Shown: positions 36,692-47,609, numbered from the stretch's first letter. The stretch is DNA of 64,000 bases from Thermoplasma volcanium GSS1 (GCF_000011185.1 NC_002689.2:620001-684000), one strand, 5' to 3'. A program made the numbers and translations. The notes: generated from the sequence alone by a model not told the origin.

Positions 36692-38611
36692 ATGGGTTTT
36701 CGCGATTACCTGGCAGAGACCAGGCAAATATTTGATCGACTGTATCCAGACAATAAGATAACAGAGATAGACTATGAAGGCCCCACAATAGTCGTTTATA
36801 CTAAAGATCCAGAATTATTTGCCAAGCGAGATGACCTTGCCAGGCAGATAGCGCAGGAGATAAGGCGGAGGATAGCTATAAGACCGGACCCTTCGATCCT
36901 TACGGCGGAGGATCAAGCTAGGGCAGAGATAGAAAAAATAATACCAAAGGAAGCTGGTCTTGAGGATATATACTTTGAAGGAGACACAGGAGAAGTAGTT
37001 ATAGAAGTTGATGAACCATCCATAATAACTGCTAGGAATACTGAGTACGTACAAGAGATAAAGGCTAGGACACAATGGTCTCCTAGGATCGTCAGGGCCC
37101 CTCCAATGTATTCACACACCGTAAAGGAAATACGGGAATATATGAGGGACATCAAACAGGAGAGAAAGGAGTTTTTGCATAACCTTGGTGTAAAGCTCTC
37201 CGGGCCACCTCTTGTCGGCGAAACGTGGGTAAGATTGACAGCTCTTGGCGGCCACTCTGAAGTTGGCAGGAGTGCGACGCTCGTGTCTACCAAGAATTCA
37301 AAGGTTCTCATAGATTGCGGGATGATGAACGTCGGTCCAGACGCAGATCCGTGGGATGCTGCACCGTATCTATACGTTCCAGAGGTGCAGCCACTCAGCA
37401 GTATAGATGCAGTGATATTAACGCACGCGCACCTGGACCATTCGGGACTCCTTCCACTTCTCTTCAAGTACGGTTACGATGGTCCGGTATATATGACGCA
37501 GCCGACTAGAGATCTTGCAGTCCTCCTCCAGGATGATTATATAAAGGTAGCGAGAATGGAGGGCGGCAAGGTTCCGTACGAATCAAAGTATATACGTGAG
37601 GAGTTAAAACATACTATAACTCTCAGATACGGCGAAACTACGGATATAACAAGAGATATGCGGCTTACGTTTTATAATGCGGGCCATATACTTGGATCTG
37701 CATCCGTACATCTTCACATCGGTGACGGCTTATACAACGTAGTGCTCTCTGGTGACGTTAAGTTTGAGAAAACCTGGTTGTTCAATCCTGCCAACAACAA
37801 ATTCCCTAGGGCAGAAACGTTTATGACCGAGTCGACTTATGGCGGTAGAGACGATTATTCCTTCACGAGAGAAGAAGCTACGGAAACTCTAGTGGATGTT
37901 ATTAATAGGACACATGACAGAGGAGGATCGGTTCTTATTCCAGTCTTTGCGGTGGGAAGAAGCCAAGAAGTCATGATAGTTCTAGAAGACGCAATGCGAA
38001 ACGGTAGGATCCCCCAGATGAACGTATACCTTGACGGAATGATAATGGAAGCTACAGCAATACATGCTGCTTATCCGGAATACCTCAACAAAGAATTGCG
38101 CGAGGCAATCATGGTTAGAAAGGAGAATCCCTTCCTAAGCCAAATATTTAAAAAAGTAGAGACAAGAGAGCAAAGGGAAGATATAGCTGAAGACCCAGAA
38201 AGCAAAGTTGTGTTGGCTACCTCAGGTATGATGAACGGTGGGCCGGTGATGGAGTATTTCAAAGCATGGGCAGGAAATCCAAAGCATACCCTTGTATTCG
38301 TAGGTTATCAGGCAGACGGTACAATGGGCAAGAGGATACAGAGTGGCGCTAAAGAAGTAACTATTAGCGAAGGCGGAAAAACCGTGACCTACCAAATCAA
38401 TATGGACGTAGAGACAGCAGAAGGATTCTCTGGCCACTCCACAAAAAAACAGTTGTTAGCCTATATAGCTACTATGCAGCCAAAGCCGAAAAAGATTTTA
38501 GTTAATCACGGAGACAATGGAAAAACTGCAGAATTTGCCAGATTGGTGAGGCAAAGATTCAACATAGAAAGTTATGCCCTTAAAAATTTAGAAACGATAA
38601 GGTTGCTATGA
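36692..38611 (+). CDS. aCPSF1 transcription termination factor, KH/beta-CASP ribonuclease
   Basis: This 639-residue protein has two N-terminal KH domains (about 1-150), then a metallo-beta-lactamase fold with THAHLDHSG at 244-252 (H-x-H-x-D-H). The beta-CASP insert carries VLATSGMMNGGPVM, and the C-terminal SGHSTKKQL and NHGDNGK motifs follow. aCPSF1 is the archaeal homologue of CPSF73. It cleaves nascent transcripts after U-rich signals to terminate transcription. It lies 40 bases after psmB but has its own AT-rich promoter element. Confidence 0.95.
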   Translation: MGFRDYLAETRQIFDRLYPDNKITEIDYEGPTIVVYTKDPELFAKRDDLARQIAQEIRRRIAIRPDPSILTAEDQARAEIEKIIPKEAGLEDIYFEGDTGEVVIEVDEPSIITARNTEYVQEIKARTQWSPRIVRAPPMYSHTVKEIREYMRDIKQERKEFLHNLGVKLSGPPLVGETWVRLTALGGHSEVGRSATLVSTKNSKVLIDCGMMNVGPDADPWDAAPYLYVPEVQPLSSIDAVILTHAHLDHSGLLPLLFKYGYDGPVYMTQPTRDLAVLLQDDYIKVARMEGGKVPYESKYIREELKHTITLRYGETTDITRDMRLTFYNAGHILGSASVHLHIGDGLYNVVLSGDVKFEKTWLFNPANNKFPRAETFMTESTYGGRDDYSFTREEATETLVDVINRTHDRGGSVLIPVFAVGRSQEVMIVLEDAMRNGRIPQMNVYLDGMIMEATAIHAAYPEYLNKELREAIMVRKENPFLSQIFKKVETREQREDIAEDPESKVVLATSGMMNGGPVMEYFKAWAGNPKHTLVFVGYQADGTMGKRIQSGAKEVTISEGGKTVTYQINMDVETAEGFSGHSTKKQLLAYIATMQPKPKKILVNHGDNGKTAEFARLVRQRFNIESYALKNLETIRLL

Positions 38612-38720
38612 ATTTTCATTCCTTAATATTTATCGTTTACATCATAAATAATCTAGAGGCATAGCATTTTTACGAATCTATCGCCGAAACCTATATATAT
38701 ACACATCAAGATACACGCCT

Positions 38721-40406
38721 ATGAACATAAAAACATTGGTAATTGCCGTCGCAATTTTTTCTGTAATCGGCTTTGCCATGACTAGCCTGGCTGCAACTTC
38801 AGCGCCAGCGAAGGATGTGGTAGCTGGAGATTATAAACTAGGCCTTGCAAATGGTCAGATAAACTATGTAAAGTATAACAATACTCTTATAATTTCTTAT
38901 GGGTTCGTCAGCGGTTCTAATCTAAGCTCATATAATACGCCTATGTCCAAAGATTCCGGTTTTGGCATGCTATTTAACAATTCAGGTAACTTGAGCTATG
39001 CAAGCTTTGTAAACGGGAACAGCCTTGTTTTGGCTACTGCCGGCTCTGGAAGTGAATACATACAACTGAATTTCACATCTAATCTGACAGCTGCCAATTC
39101 AGATAGAGAATCCTTTATGGATCAGGATGTTGTATCAGCTTACTACTTGAACGTCGATGGCTACAACTTTACCGTAGTGTCTAACGGAAAAGTTACGAAT
39201 AGTCACACGAATTATACATTCACAGTTCAGAGTAATCATTTCCCGTCATCAAATATCCTCTATGTATTAATAGTAAGCAATACAGGTGTCAACGGAATGT
39301 TCCAGCACTTCGAGCACATGCTACGCGGATACAAGTTCACCTACGATAAGACCACAGGCAACGTAACTGGAAGATACCTGTACTTCAACTTCTACCAAAG
39401 CAATGAGACTATACAAAATTTCTATGATAGGCTATCCGGGCTAAGGGTATTTAACAATGTAAGCGGCATGGGTAATGGGTCACTAAACTTTCCATTAACG
39501 TCTAGTGGGCCGTACGTCGGGAATATATTCTACTATGCTACATCGCCATACGCTTTGATGATCCACAACAACCCGACTCTGCAGTCTTCATTCATAGTAA
39601 AAAACGGTACAGTGATGTTTAATGTATCTAATGGCATTTCGCTCACGGAAAAGAATATAACTTTTAAAGCGAATGAAGAGTTTGAAGCAAATTCTGATGA
39701 TATGGGTCTGGAACTGAACCAATCTGTATACGCTGGTACCTCCTTTGTATTCATGAACGCACCTCACTTCTATGCTATGATGACTTTTGTTAATGGCAAC
39801 GTGTCAGTAAACAGTATGAATAATACTATAATATTCAAAACTAACAAGACTGGCTTTGTAAACTTTGTTTCGCCTCCAGGGCTTTCCAACGGAGTTAACA
39901 AAATGAAACCGATGCAGTACGCGTTAGAACGCGGTAAGCTGGGTCTTCAGATGGCCTTTGAAAAGGTTAATTCAACAATAAATAACTTTACCATAGCATA
40001 CAATGCATCTGTTCACGCACTCGTGAAGTCTGTATCGTCTAACGGCATAGTCATAAACGTTAACTCATCTGAGACTTCAGGTACAGTCATCGCTGTTTAC
40101 GTTACTAACAATGTGATAAACGCTTCGAGACTGATAGTAAAGTTCGATGGTTCTGCTGCGGTACAGGTATCCGCATCTGCACTCGTAAATGAAACCTCAA
40201 CCACAACAGCCTACTATAATGTGACAGCTGACGGAAACGGATCCATGGTTCTAATTTACGTACCGCACTTCTCTGATCACACAATACAGATAGAACCTTA
40301 CACGGCAGTACAGCAGTTCTCGTTGACGTATTACGCTGCTATAATAGTAGTTATAGTAGCCATAGTTGCGGCCATAGCTTACGTCTTTGTAAAACGCAAG
40401 AAATAA
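38721..40406 (+). CDS. Large surface protein with signal peptide and C-terminal membrane anchor
   Basis: This 561-residue protein has an N-terminal signal sequence (residues 1-28, hydrophobic core ending near TSAPA), a long extracellular region and a C-terminal helix (about 538-557) followed by KRKK. The ectodomain has very many N-x-S/T sequons, few cysteines and beta-strand-like repeats, as in S-layer-like or adhesin proteins of wall-less Thermoplasma. The function is not recognisable. A strong TATA box (TATATATAT, 38692-38700) sits 25 bases before the ATG, implying high leaderless expression. Confidence 0.85.
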   Translation: MNIKTLVIAVAIFSVIGFAMTSLAATSAPAKDVVAGDYKLGLANGQINYVKYNNTLIISYGFVSGSNLSSYNTPMSKDSGFGMLFNNSGNLSYASFVNGNSLVLATAGSGSEYIQLNFTSNLTAANSDRESFMDQDVVSAYYLNVDGYNFTVVSNGKVTNSHTNYTFTVQSNHFPSSNILYVLIVSNTGVNGMFQHFEHMLRGYKFTYDKTTGNVTGRYLYFNFYQSNETIQNFYDRLSGLRVFNNVSGMGNGSLNFPLTSSGPYVGNIFYYATSPYALMIHNNPTLQSSFIVKNGTVMFNVSNGISLTEKNITFKANEEFEANSDDMGLELNQSVYAGTSFVFMNAPHFYAMMTFVNGNVSVNSMNNTIIFKTNKTGFVNFVSPPGLSNGVNKMKPMQYALERGKLGLQMAFEKVNSTINNFTIAYNASVHALVKSVSSNGIVINVNSSETSGTVIAVYVTNNVINASRLIVKFDGSAAVQVSASALVNETSTTTAYYNVTADGNGSMVLIYVPHFSDHTIQIEPYTAVQQFSLTYYAAIIVVIVAIVAAIAYVFVKRKK

Positions 40407-40429
40407 TATTTTAATTTATAATTTTTTAT

Positions 40430-41101
40430 TTAAATTATAAATTTACCGTCAGGAGATACTTTTTTCCAATCTTCTAAGAAACGAGTAAGGCCTTCATCGG
40501 TCTTTGGATGCTTTATCAGTAGTTTAAGTACGCTGAATGGTATCGTTACAACGTCTGCACCAATTATAGCTGCCCTCAGCACGTGAATTGGATTCCGCAC
40601 AGAAGCGACAAGTATCTGTGTCTTTATGATGTAGTTGTTAAATATGGTCTTTATTTCGTCTATTATTTGCATCCCGTCTTGGCCTATATCGTCTAACCTT
40701 CCTACAAACGGAGACACATAAGTAGCCCCGCTCTTTGCTGCAAGAAGGGCCTGTATTGGATTAAAGACAAGGGTGCAGTTGGTTTCTATGTTTTCCTGGC
40801 TCAACTTTCTTATGGCTTTTAGGCCTTCGTCGGTCATCGGTATCTTTACAACTGCATTGTCGCCCAATGCGTGTATCTTCCTGGCCTCCTCGACCATGCC
40901 GTCTGATTTGGTGGAGACTACTTCGACGCTTACTGGGCCATCCACTATCTTCAGTATTTCCTTAATTATCTCTGCATATTTCTTGCTCCCGCCGGCTTCT
41001 TTTGATATAAGCGTGGGATTCGTTGTTACTCCATCAACAAGGCCTAGATCTATACCCTCCTTTATTTCGCTGATATTTGCAGTATCAAGAAATATTTTCA
41101 T
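40430..41101 (-). CDS. tal: Transaldolase (TalC/FSA-type)
   Basis: This 223-residue protein has the short transaldolase layout: [26 protein letters not shown], the Schiff-base lysine in VVKIPMT, and [32 protein letters not shown] chose the ATG at 41101, which follows GGAGGAAAAG. The frame upstream is open but sits inside the transketolase gene. It completes the non-oxidative pentose phosphate operon (tktA-tktB-tal, minus strand). A fructose-6-phosphate aldolase activity cannot be excluded from sequence. Confidence 0.93.
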   Translation of the reverse strand: MKIFLDTANISEIKEGIDLGLVDGVTTNPTLISKEAGGSKKYAEIIKEILKIVDGPVSVEVVSTKSDGMVEEARKIHALGDNAVVKIPMTDEGLKAIRKLSQENIETNCTLVFNPIQALLAAKSGATYVSPFVGRLDDIGQDGMQIIDEIKTIFNNYIIKTQILVASVRNPIHVLRAAIIGADVVTIPFSVLKLLIKHPKTDEGLTRFLEDWKKVSPDGKFII

Positions 41102-42035
41102 AGCTCTTTTCCTCCAAACTCTGGATAACATAGTCTATTATATCTTTAACATCCATGTGGAAATAGGAGAAAAGCTCCATAGCTTTTCCGGATTTTCCAA
41201 AAGTGTCACGCATACCGATCCTCTTCACAATAACTGGGTAGTTTTCGGAAACTACTTCGGAAACTCTGCTGCCGAGACCATTGTATATGGAGTGTTCCTC
41301 TGCGGTTATTATACGGCCGGTTTCTCTCGCTGCCTTTATTATGATATCTTTATCTATTGGCTTGACCGATGGCATGTTGATTATCCGTAAATCAATGCCC
41401 TTATCCTTTAAAGCGTTTGCAGCTTCTAGTGCCTTCGATACCATTATCCCATTTGCGATGACTGTTGCATCTGAGCCATCCTTTACAACATAGCCACGTC
41501 CAATCTTGAATTCGTAGCTTAAATCATTTATCACAGGGAATTTCTCCCTTGATAATCGGACGTAATGAGGATGTTTAATATTTTCTAAGTAATCGATTAC
41601 ACTTTTTGTCTCTACTGAATCGCTTGGGACAATTACGCTCATATTCGGGAGGCCAGACATTATCCCGACATCCTCGACGATTTGGTGCGTTGCTCCGTCC
41701 TCACCTACCGTTATGCCGCCGTGGGTTACTACAAATCTGACCGGCACATCGTTATAACATATAGATTGCCTTATTTGTTCATACGTTCTCATTAGGAATA
41801 TTGCAAACGTTGAAACGAATGGCTTTTTACCGGAAATTGCAAGTCCAGCAGCTGTAGTGACCATTGACTGCTCTGATATACCCATGTTAAAGAACCTCTC
41901 TGGAAATTCCTTGGCAAAATACCCAGTTTTAGTTGATGAGGATAAATCAGCATCCAGGACAACTATATCCGGATCCTTTCTGCCGAGCTCAACAAGCTCT
42001 TTTCCATAAGTATCCCTTAAGCTCTCGGTTTTCAT
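41085..42035 (-). CDS. tktB: Transketolase, C-terminal subunit
   Basis: This 316-residue protein covers the pyrimidine-binding and C-terminal domains of transketolase: [31 protein letters not shown], the [13 protein letters not shown] loop, and the C-terminal domain ending LESKSYENIS-like. Archaea often split transketolase in two. Its start overlaps the N-terminal subunit gene by four bases and its end overlaps tal by 17 bases, so all three are coupled. Confidence 0.94.
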   Translation of the reverse strand: MKTESLRDTYGKELVELGRKDPDIVVLDADLSSSTKTGYFAKEFPERFFNMGISEQSMVTTAAGLAISGKKPFVSTFAIFLMRTYEQIRQSICYNDVPVRFVVTHGGITVGEDGATHQIVEDVGIMSGLPNMSVIVPSDSVETKSVIDYLENIKHPHYVRLSREKFPVINDLSYEFKIGRGYVVKDGSDATVIANGIMVSKALEAANALKDKGIDLRIINMPSVKPIDKDIIIKAARETGRIITAEEHSIYNGLGSRVSEVVSENYPVIVKRIGMRDTFGKSGKAMELFSYFHMDVKDIIDYVIQSLEEKSYENIS

Positions 42036-42853
42036 ATCTGTTCACCAAGTTGCTTCATAGCTCTTTCAAAGAGCTCCTTAGACTCGGGCGGGCTTCCGTG
42101 GTACTTAGGGTTGTTCTCCATAAAATCTACCCCTTTACCTTTGACTGTATTTGCGATTATGAAGGTGGGTCTATCGGAATTTTTTGAAGCCTGTACAGCC
42201 TCATGTATTTGATCATAGTTATGTCCGTCGATTTCGATTACATTCCATCCAAAACTCTCGACCATGCTCTTTATGTCATGCATCGGCATTATGTCTTTTG
42301 TATAGCCGTCCAACTGTATGCCATTTTTATCCAATATAGCAGTTATGTTGTTGAGGTTATATTTATATCCAGCCATGAGCGATTCCCACACGTTCCCTTC
42401 CTCCATCTCTCCGTCTCCAAGAATCACGTAAACTCTGTATTGCATTCCATCAAGTCTTCCGGCTAGGGCCATCCCAACCCCTATTCCGAGTCCCTGCCCT
42501 AGAGAACCTGTGGAGACCTCAACACCAGGTACCTCCCTTGTTACGTGTCCTTCGAGGTGGGAATCTAGTTTCCTAAAACCTGAAAGATCGCTGACGGGGA
42601 AAAACCCGCGTATTGCTAATGTAGCGTAAAGGGCAGGAGATGCGTGCCCCTTGCTCAGAATTAATCTGTCTCTCTTTGGATCTTTAGGTTTATTTGGGTC
42701 AATATTCATCTCCTTAAAGTATAGCACAGTTAGAATGTCGGTCACACTCAAAGAACCACCTGGATGGCCACTCTGAGCATTGTAGACCATCCTGATTATC
42801 TCCCTCCTAATTTTGAGGGCTATATCGCTTAGGTCAATTTGGGTAGCTTCCAT
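42032..42853 (-). CDS. tktA: Transketolase, N-terminal subunit
   Basis: This 273-residue protein has the thiamine-diphosphate domain: SGHPGGSLSVTDILTVLYF, LSKGHASPALYA, the ThDP/Mg motif GDGEMEEGNVWE (G-D-G-x~26-N), and TVKGKGVDFMENNPKYHG. It is the first gene of the tktA-tktB-tal operon, which interconverts pentoses, fructose-6-phosphate and glyceraldehyde-3-phosphate for nucleotide synthesis. It is preceded by an AT-rich promoter on the minus strand. Confidence 0.95.
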   Translation of the reverse strand: MEATQIDLSDIALKIRREIIRMVYNAQSGHPGGSLSVTDILTVLYFKEMNIDPNKPKDPKRDRLILSKGHASPALYATLAIRGFFPVSDLSGFRKLDSHLEGHVTREVPGVEVSTGSLGQGLGIGVGMALAGRLDGMQYRVYVILGDGEMEEGNVWESLMAGYKYNLNNITAILDKNGIQLDGYTKDIMPMHDIKSMVESFGWNVIEIDGHNYDQIHEAVQASKNSDRPTFIIANTVKGKGVDFMENNPKYHGSPPESKELFERAMKQLGEQI

Positions 42854-43047
42854 AATTATAACGGATGATCATAACATACCAATATATAAGCAAATATTTA
42901 CGCAATAGTGAACTTTCTTGATCTTCAAAGGAAACACCGTATTTTGCTATATTACATCAATTCTATAACATTTTAAGACCACCGATTGAACGCTGAAGGT
43001 GATCTTAAATCGGATCTTTAAATAAAAATTCTTAGCCTATCCAGAGG

Positions 43048-43914
43048 TTATTGATGCCTTTGTTCCTCCGGTAATACAAAGAACACATCATGCCTAAGTT
43101 TCTCCTCATCCAGCGCGTTCAAAGGGTAGAATGGTGCCCTAGAATCGCCTGCGCTGTATCTCCTAAGTATTTTTATTAGAGAATAATAAGCTGACCAAGA
43201 TCCATATTCATTAGCTATAGACAATACACTATTAATGTATTTCTGCAACTTGAACGATGCTTCAGCCTCAAACTTATCTGCTAGTTCTATGAAGGTCTTG
43301 GGCATAAAGTTTCCTGCAGCAGCAACAGATCCATCTACTCCACTCCTAAGTGCCTCATAGATACTATTGCTTGGGCCTGAAAGTATTATGAAGTCGTTGC
43401 CTAGATCCCTGTAGGAAAGCATGTGTGAAATATCAGCTATGGTATCTTTTACTCCAATTATATTTCCGCCTGCTTTGTTTATCTTTATCGCGAGAGAGGA
43501 ATTAATATCGTAACCTGTGAATTTTGGATAATTGTATATGAAAGTTGGTATTATTTTTGAGATTTCGACGTAATACTTGATAAGCCATTCTTCGGGTATG
43601 CCTCCGAAATAGTATGGGGGCAGTGCAGATATGCCATATATTCCATTCTCTTTTGCCATTCTAGCAAGCTTAATGCTGTCTTCTAAGTTCATAGAACCAA
43701 CCTGCATTATGGCCTTGTCGGCAAAATTAGATGAAAGTTTTATTAGATCCATTCGCTCGTTGATTGACAACGAAGGACCGAGGCCTGTTGTTCCGGATAT
43801 AAAGACATAGTTTACGCCAACGGATAAAAGGGACATGCAGTGGTGGATAAATTTTTCCCCGTCTATCTTGCCTTCTTTGAATGGGGTGACAACTGGAACT
43901 ATTTTAAGTTTCAT
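43048..43914 (-). CDS. kdgA: 2-keto-3-deoxygluconate aldolase
   Basis: This 288-residue DHDPS-superfamily aldolase has PVVTPFKEGKID, GTTGLGPSLS (the signature that separates KDG aldolase from dihydrodipicolinate synthase), the catalytic tyrosine in FIYNYPKFTG, and the Schiff-base lysine in IIGVKDTIADI. It cleaves KDG to pyruvate and glyceraldehyde in the non-phosphorylative Entner-Doudoroff pathway that Thermoplasma uses. I prefer the ATG at 43914. An in-frame TTG at 43929 would add five residues but sits at the likely transcript start. Confidence 0.9.
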   Translation of the reverse strand: MKLKIVPVVTPFKEGKIDGEKFIHHCMSLLSVGVNYVFISGTTGLGPSLSINERMDLIKLSSNFADKAIMQVGSMNLEDSIKLARMAKENGIYGISALPPYYFGGIPEEWLIKYYVEISKIIPTFIYNYPKFTGYDINSSLAIKINKAGGNIIGVKDTIADISHMLSYRDLGNDFIILSGPSNSIYEALRSGVDGSVAAAGNFMPKTFIELADKFEAEASFKLQKYINSVLSIANEYGSWSAYYSLIKILRRYSAGDSRAPFYPLNALDEEKLRHDVFFVLPEEQRHQ

Positions 43915-44079
43915 ATTTATCAAATCCAATCCTATGATAAATTATTTTCATTAGATATTTGATACTTCACCATATCCGACATGCGTTGATAGTGTAGTAC
44001 CTAAAAATAAGCACTAATATGAGTTATGGATAAATAATTCTCATATTTTTTGGCTGCTTTTTTCTATAAAAAATTTAAA

Positions 44080-45351
44080 CTATTTAAATACTTTTTCTTC
44101 TTCTAACCTGAAGTCAAGAGCATCTTTTTCGATATCTCTTCTAGACTCCCAGTAATCCGGATTAGTAAATTCCTTTAAGTACTCGTGCTGGATGATCATC
44201 TTCATGACCTCGCTACTCCCCGTCCAAATGAGGCCAAGCCTAGAATCCCTTAGCAAGCGCTCTATTGGATATACCGTTGTATATCCAATGCCCCCCATTA
44301 TTTGCATGGCGTCATTGACTATCTTCCACATTGCCTCTGTAGAATGCAATTTTGCCATTGAAACAAGTTTTCTTGCATAGGATTGGGTTGTCTGTCCTTT
44401 CTCATAGAGATCAGCTGCCTTTGCTGCTGTATAAACAAGGGCTGAAGCTGACTGGAGTAGTGTAAGGCTCTCAGCCAACTTGAAGTTTATGCCCTCATGT
44501 TCAATTAGCTTAGATCCAAAAGCCTCTCTCTTTAGTGCGTAATCTGTGGCTACCTTCAATGCGGCGGTGCTTACGCCTAGCGATCCGGCAGCAGTGGTTA
44601 GCCTCTCAGGGATCATCATCCTATTGAATACTTCGTAGCCTCCGTTCAGCTCCCCTATTAGATTCTCCTCGGGCACCTCTGCATCCTTATATACGATCCT
44701 AGCAGTGCCTCCGCCCTTATTGCCCATAAGTCCGTATAGAGTCTCCACTTTTAAGCCAGGAGTGTCACGATCCACTATAAACGCACTGATGCCCCTTGTT
44801 CTAGATTTTGCATTAGGATCTGTTATGGCATATGTTACAAAAAAGTCAGCTCCTTTGCCCCCAACAATGAACCTTTTTTGCCCATTCAGTATATATTTGT
44901 TTCCTTTTTTTACAGCAGTTGTTTTCATCATTCCAAATAGATCCGATCCTCCTGAGGGTTCTGTGATTGCCTCAGCTCCATAAAGTTTTCCAGACGTGAT
45001 GCCTTTTAGGTACTTTTCTTTCTGTTCATTCGTTCCATAACGATACATAGGTTCTCCTACGATAGTACCTAAAGAATACATGCAGCTGAGAGTGAATCCA
45101 AGGTAACCCATTTCCTCAACTGCGGAGGCCTCAGCGACCCAACTTGCACCTTTTCCTCCATACTCCTTTGGAAATCTGAGCCCAACAACTCCGTTTTTTG
45201 TTATGAAATCTATGAACTCTCTGGGAAAGGTCACTTCCTCTCTTTCAATCTTTCTTATCAGCTCGTGGGGTACTTCTTTCACAACTCTTCTACACAGATC
45301 TCTTATTTGTTTCTCTTCTTCGTTTAATAACATATCCTCCAATTCATTCAC
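44080..45351 (-). CDS. Acyl-CoA dehydrogenase
   Basis: This 423-residue flavoprotein has EEEKQIRDLCRRVV, GAEAITEPSGGSDLFGMMKT, GQKRFIVGGKGADFFVTYA, ERLTTAAGSLGVSTAALKVATDYALKREAFGSKL and MQIMGGIGYTTVYPIERLLRDSRLGLIWTGSSEVMK. The catalytic base of short- and medium-chain enzymes is the glutamate in the last motif (GSSEV). It oxidises acyl-CoA to enoyl-CoA, passing electrons to ETF. It overlaps the acyl-CoA ligase gene by eight bases, so substrate activation and first oxidation are co-expressed. Confidence 0.94.
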   Translation of the reverse strand: MNELEDMLLNEEEKQIRDLCRRVVKEVPHELIRKIEREEVTFPREFIDFITKNGVVGLRFPKEYGGKGASWVAEASAVEEMGYLGFTLSCMYSLGTIVGEPMYRYGTNEQKEKYLKGITSGKLYGAEAITEPSGGSDLFGMMKTTAVKKGNKYILNGQKRFIVGGKGADFFVTYAITDPNAKSRTRGISAFIVDRDTPGLKVETLYGLMGNKGGGTARIVYKDAEVPEENLIGELNGGYEVFNRMMIPERLTTAAGSLGVSTAALKVATDYALKREAFGSKLIEHEGINFKLAESLTLLQSASALVYTAAKAADLYEKGQTTQSYARKLVSMAKLHSTEAMWKIVNDAMQIMGGIGYTTVYPIERLLRDSRLGLIWTGSSEVMKMIIQHEYLKEFTNPDYWESRRDIEKDALDFRLEEEKVFK

Positions 45352-46900
45352 CTCCCAATAATTTTCTAAGCTCCTTCTTGTCGATCTTGCCTGTACCAGT
45401 TAACGGCATATTGTCTATTCTATAAAACTCATCGGGTATCCACCAACTCGATATCTTTCCGCTCTTTACTAAAGAATCGAACAAATCTTTTATATTGCGT
45501 ACTAAATTGTCAAAGTCCTTATTAGATTTTACAAATGCTACAGGTCTTTCCACCCATTTATCATCCTTTCTAGGCACCACAGCTACCATTTCAACTCCAG
45601 GTACTCCTGATATGTAGCTTTCAAGCGTAGAGCTGGGAATAAATTCACCCCCACTCTTAATTAGGTCCTTGACACGATCGTCTATGCACAGATTGCCCAT
45701 CTCATCGATATGCCCAGAATCACCAGGTCTAAACCAGCCTTCTACGTAAGCATTCTTTGTTTCAGTTTCGTCTGAAACATATCCATCAGGTAACCAAGGC
45801 GATCTGAAAAATATCTCAGGGGGAGCACCATCTGCTTTTACTATTTTTAACTCTGCCAAGGGTGATGGCGTTGAATATTTTGTTGAAATTTCGTATTTTC
45901 TTTCATCTTCAATTTTTCCATAGGCTTCGTTGATGGTTCCGATGGATGCGATCAATCCATCAGTAAAGCCATAAATAGAAGTCAATTCAATTTTCCTCTT
46001 TCTTGCTTCTTCAACTAGGCCGTTAGGTATGGGTGAACCTCCAATTAGAATTTTCATACCGGAAAGCACGGATTCATTATCGTTCGCCAATAGTGCATAT
46101 AACATTGTTGGGACCATATTCATCCATGTTGCTTTTTCGGACTTAATTAATTTCAAAGTAGATATAGGATCAAATTTTCCTCCAAGAATGTACTTAGTTC
46201 CAATCATCGTTGATATAAACAAAGAACCCCATGACCATATATGATAGAATGGAATAAGAGGAAAAACTGTATCACCTGAATTAAGTCTTGCTAAGCCTTG
46301 GTAGGCGGAGAGAGAAGTAAGTATAGCCCATATAGCCGTTACAGTCTTTCTATGGGTATAACTGACAGCCTTTGGCATTCCGGTAGTTCCAGAAGTAAAA
46401 AGGATAGACATCTCTGTATCTTCGTCAAATTTAGGGGTAAAAACCTCTTCGCCATCATCTATGAGATCTTCGAACCGAGAAAAATCATCACTAGATACGT
46501 TAATTGTGAATATCTTTTTCTTGCTTAACAATCCTGCTTCAGCAAGTTTTTCAGCGATCGGAAGAAAGTCTTTTGATACTATTAATGCTTCGTCCCTCGC
46601 AGTTTTAATCGTTCTTGATATTTGTTCCAACGGAAGACGAACATTAATTGGATGAATGGACGATCCTGCAAAAGGTATCCCATACAAGGCTATGGCATAC
46701 TCAATTGAATTCCAATCTAGAACTGCAATTCTCTTACCAGATAAATCACAGGAACTCAAGCCATTTGCAAGGCGAACGGAATCCTCAAAAAGTTCCTTGT
46801 AAGTGATCTTTCTCTGACCTTCGGTTAGGAACTCGTTAGGTTTTCTCAATAAGGTTTGATAAAATAATCTGTCAAGGGTCAGACCTGCGCCTTTGGCCAT
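45344..46900 (-). CDS. AMP-dependent acyl-CoA synthetase
   Basis: This 518-residue adenylate-forming enzyme has the P-loop motif ILFTSGTTGMPKAVSYTH, the A5-like YGFTDG, RPGDSGHIDEMGNLCIDDRVKD (A7-A8) and the C-terminal A10 lysine in LTGTGKIDKKELR. It joins a carboxylic acid to CoA through an acyl-AMP. Partnership with the overlapping acyl-CoA dehydrogenase suggests fatty or branched-chain acid degradation. The upstream DNA (46905-47160) is extremely AT-rich, with the imperfect palindrome GTTATTA...TAATATAAC near the promoter. Confidence 0.94.
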   Translation of the reverse strand: MAKGAGLTLDRLFYQTLLRKPNEFLTEGQRKITYKELFEDSVRLANGLSSCDLSGKRIAVLDWNSIEYAIALYGIPFAGSSIHPINVRLPLEQISRTIKTARDEALIVSKDFLPIAEKLAEAGLLSKKKIFTINVSSDDFSRFEDLIDDGEEVFTPKFDEDTEMSILFTSGTTGMPKAVSYTHRKTVTAIWAILTSLSAYQGLARLNSGDTVFPLIPFYHIWSWGSLFISTMIGTKYILGGKFDPISTLKLIKSEKATWMNMVPTMLYALLANDNESVLSGMKILIGGSPIPNGLVEEARKRKIELTSIYGFTDGLIASIGTINEAYGKIEDERKYEISTKYSTPSPLAELKIVKADGAPPEIFFRSPWLPDGYVSDETETKNAYVEGWFRPGDSGHIDEMGNLCIDDRVKDLIKSGGEFIPSSTLESYISGVPGVEMVAVVPRKDDKWVERPVAFVKSNKDFDNLVRNIKDLFDSLVKSGKISSWWIPDEFYRIDNMPLTGTGKIDKKELRKLLGGE

Positions 46901-47167
46901 ATTTATTATATTTAAATACTATACTTATTCCTTGTGTTATTATGGTTAATATAACATAATTATATGTATATGATCTATATTTATACGTCTTTCCCAAAAA
47001 CTTCATTGCCTTTAATTTAAAATACAGACAATAAGCAGTTGTATTTAAATAATATTAAAAATATTTGTTAATTTCTGGCATTTCATTCAATTATTTTATC
47101 TACAATTTTATAATCTAATATTTTTCAGATATACAGGGAAATTAATATACTGCTATATTCGTCTATT
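46901..47167. other. Extremely AT-rich spacer
   Basis: About 270 bases with very little G or C and no gene. It includes the acyl-CoA ligase promoter region. It marks the left edge of a decayed zone (46900-49700). Confidence 0.5.
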
Positions 47168-47582
47168 TTCAGGAAAAAGCTATTTGCAATGTTTTTATCA
47201 TTGTCATTTATAGTGTTGTTCCCGCTGTTAGTAGCTAAGTCATATATTAGTGAACATCACGTAATCAATGCAATAATAAAATCTGCGACTATTCTCCTTG
47301 AAACAAGCAGTAACGATAGTGTTAACTAGGCAGGCTATGCTGTTACTGGTATGAACATAACGAATGTTACCAGATCCTTTGTTGTAACCTATCTTGCATC
47401 AGTTATGTCATATCTTTGAACTGGTGGGAGCATCACTAATCGTGGAACCTGCTGCATTTACAAGCTTCAAATATGAGGTATTAACCATTGTTTCGTGACG
47501 GGCAACATGTGTAACATTCCTGGCTGGCATAGATAGATATAACAGCAACGTGGTTGAACAGGCAGACGGTTTGGTAGAATAG
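47168..47582 (+). pseudogene. Relic of a membrane or exported protein
   Basis: The frame starting FRKKLFAMFLSLSFIVLFPL codes a plausible hydrophobic signal/anchor followed by a polar segment. It is cut by TAG at 47327-47329, resumes in frame (AGYAVTGMNITNVTRSF, with sequons), and is cut again by TGA at 47416-47418. A last piece (LAGIDRYNSNVVEQADG) ends at TAG 47580-47582 in a shifted frame. The residues look like an exported glycosylated protein that has decayed. I do not recognise the family. Confidence 0.5.
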
Positions 47583-47609
47583 TATAAGTAGGGAGTTAGT
47601 TAAATTTTG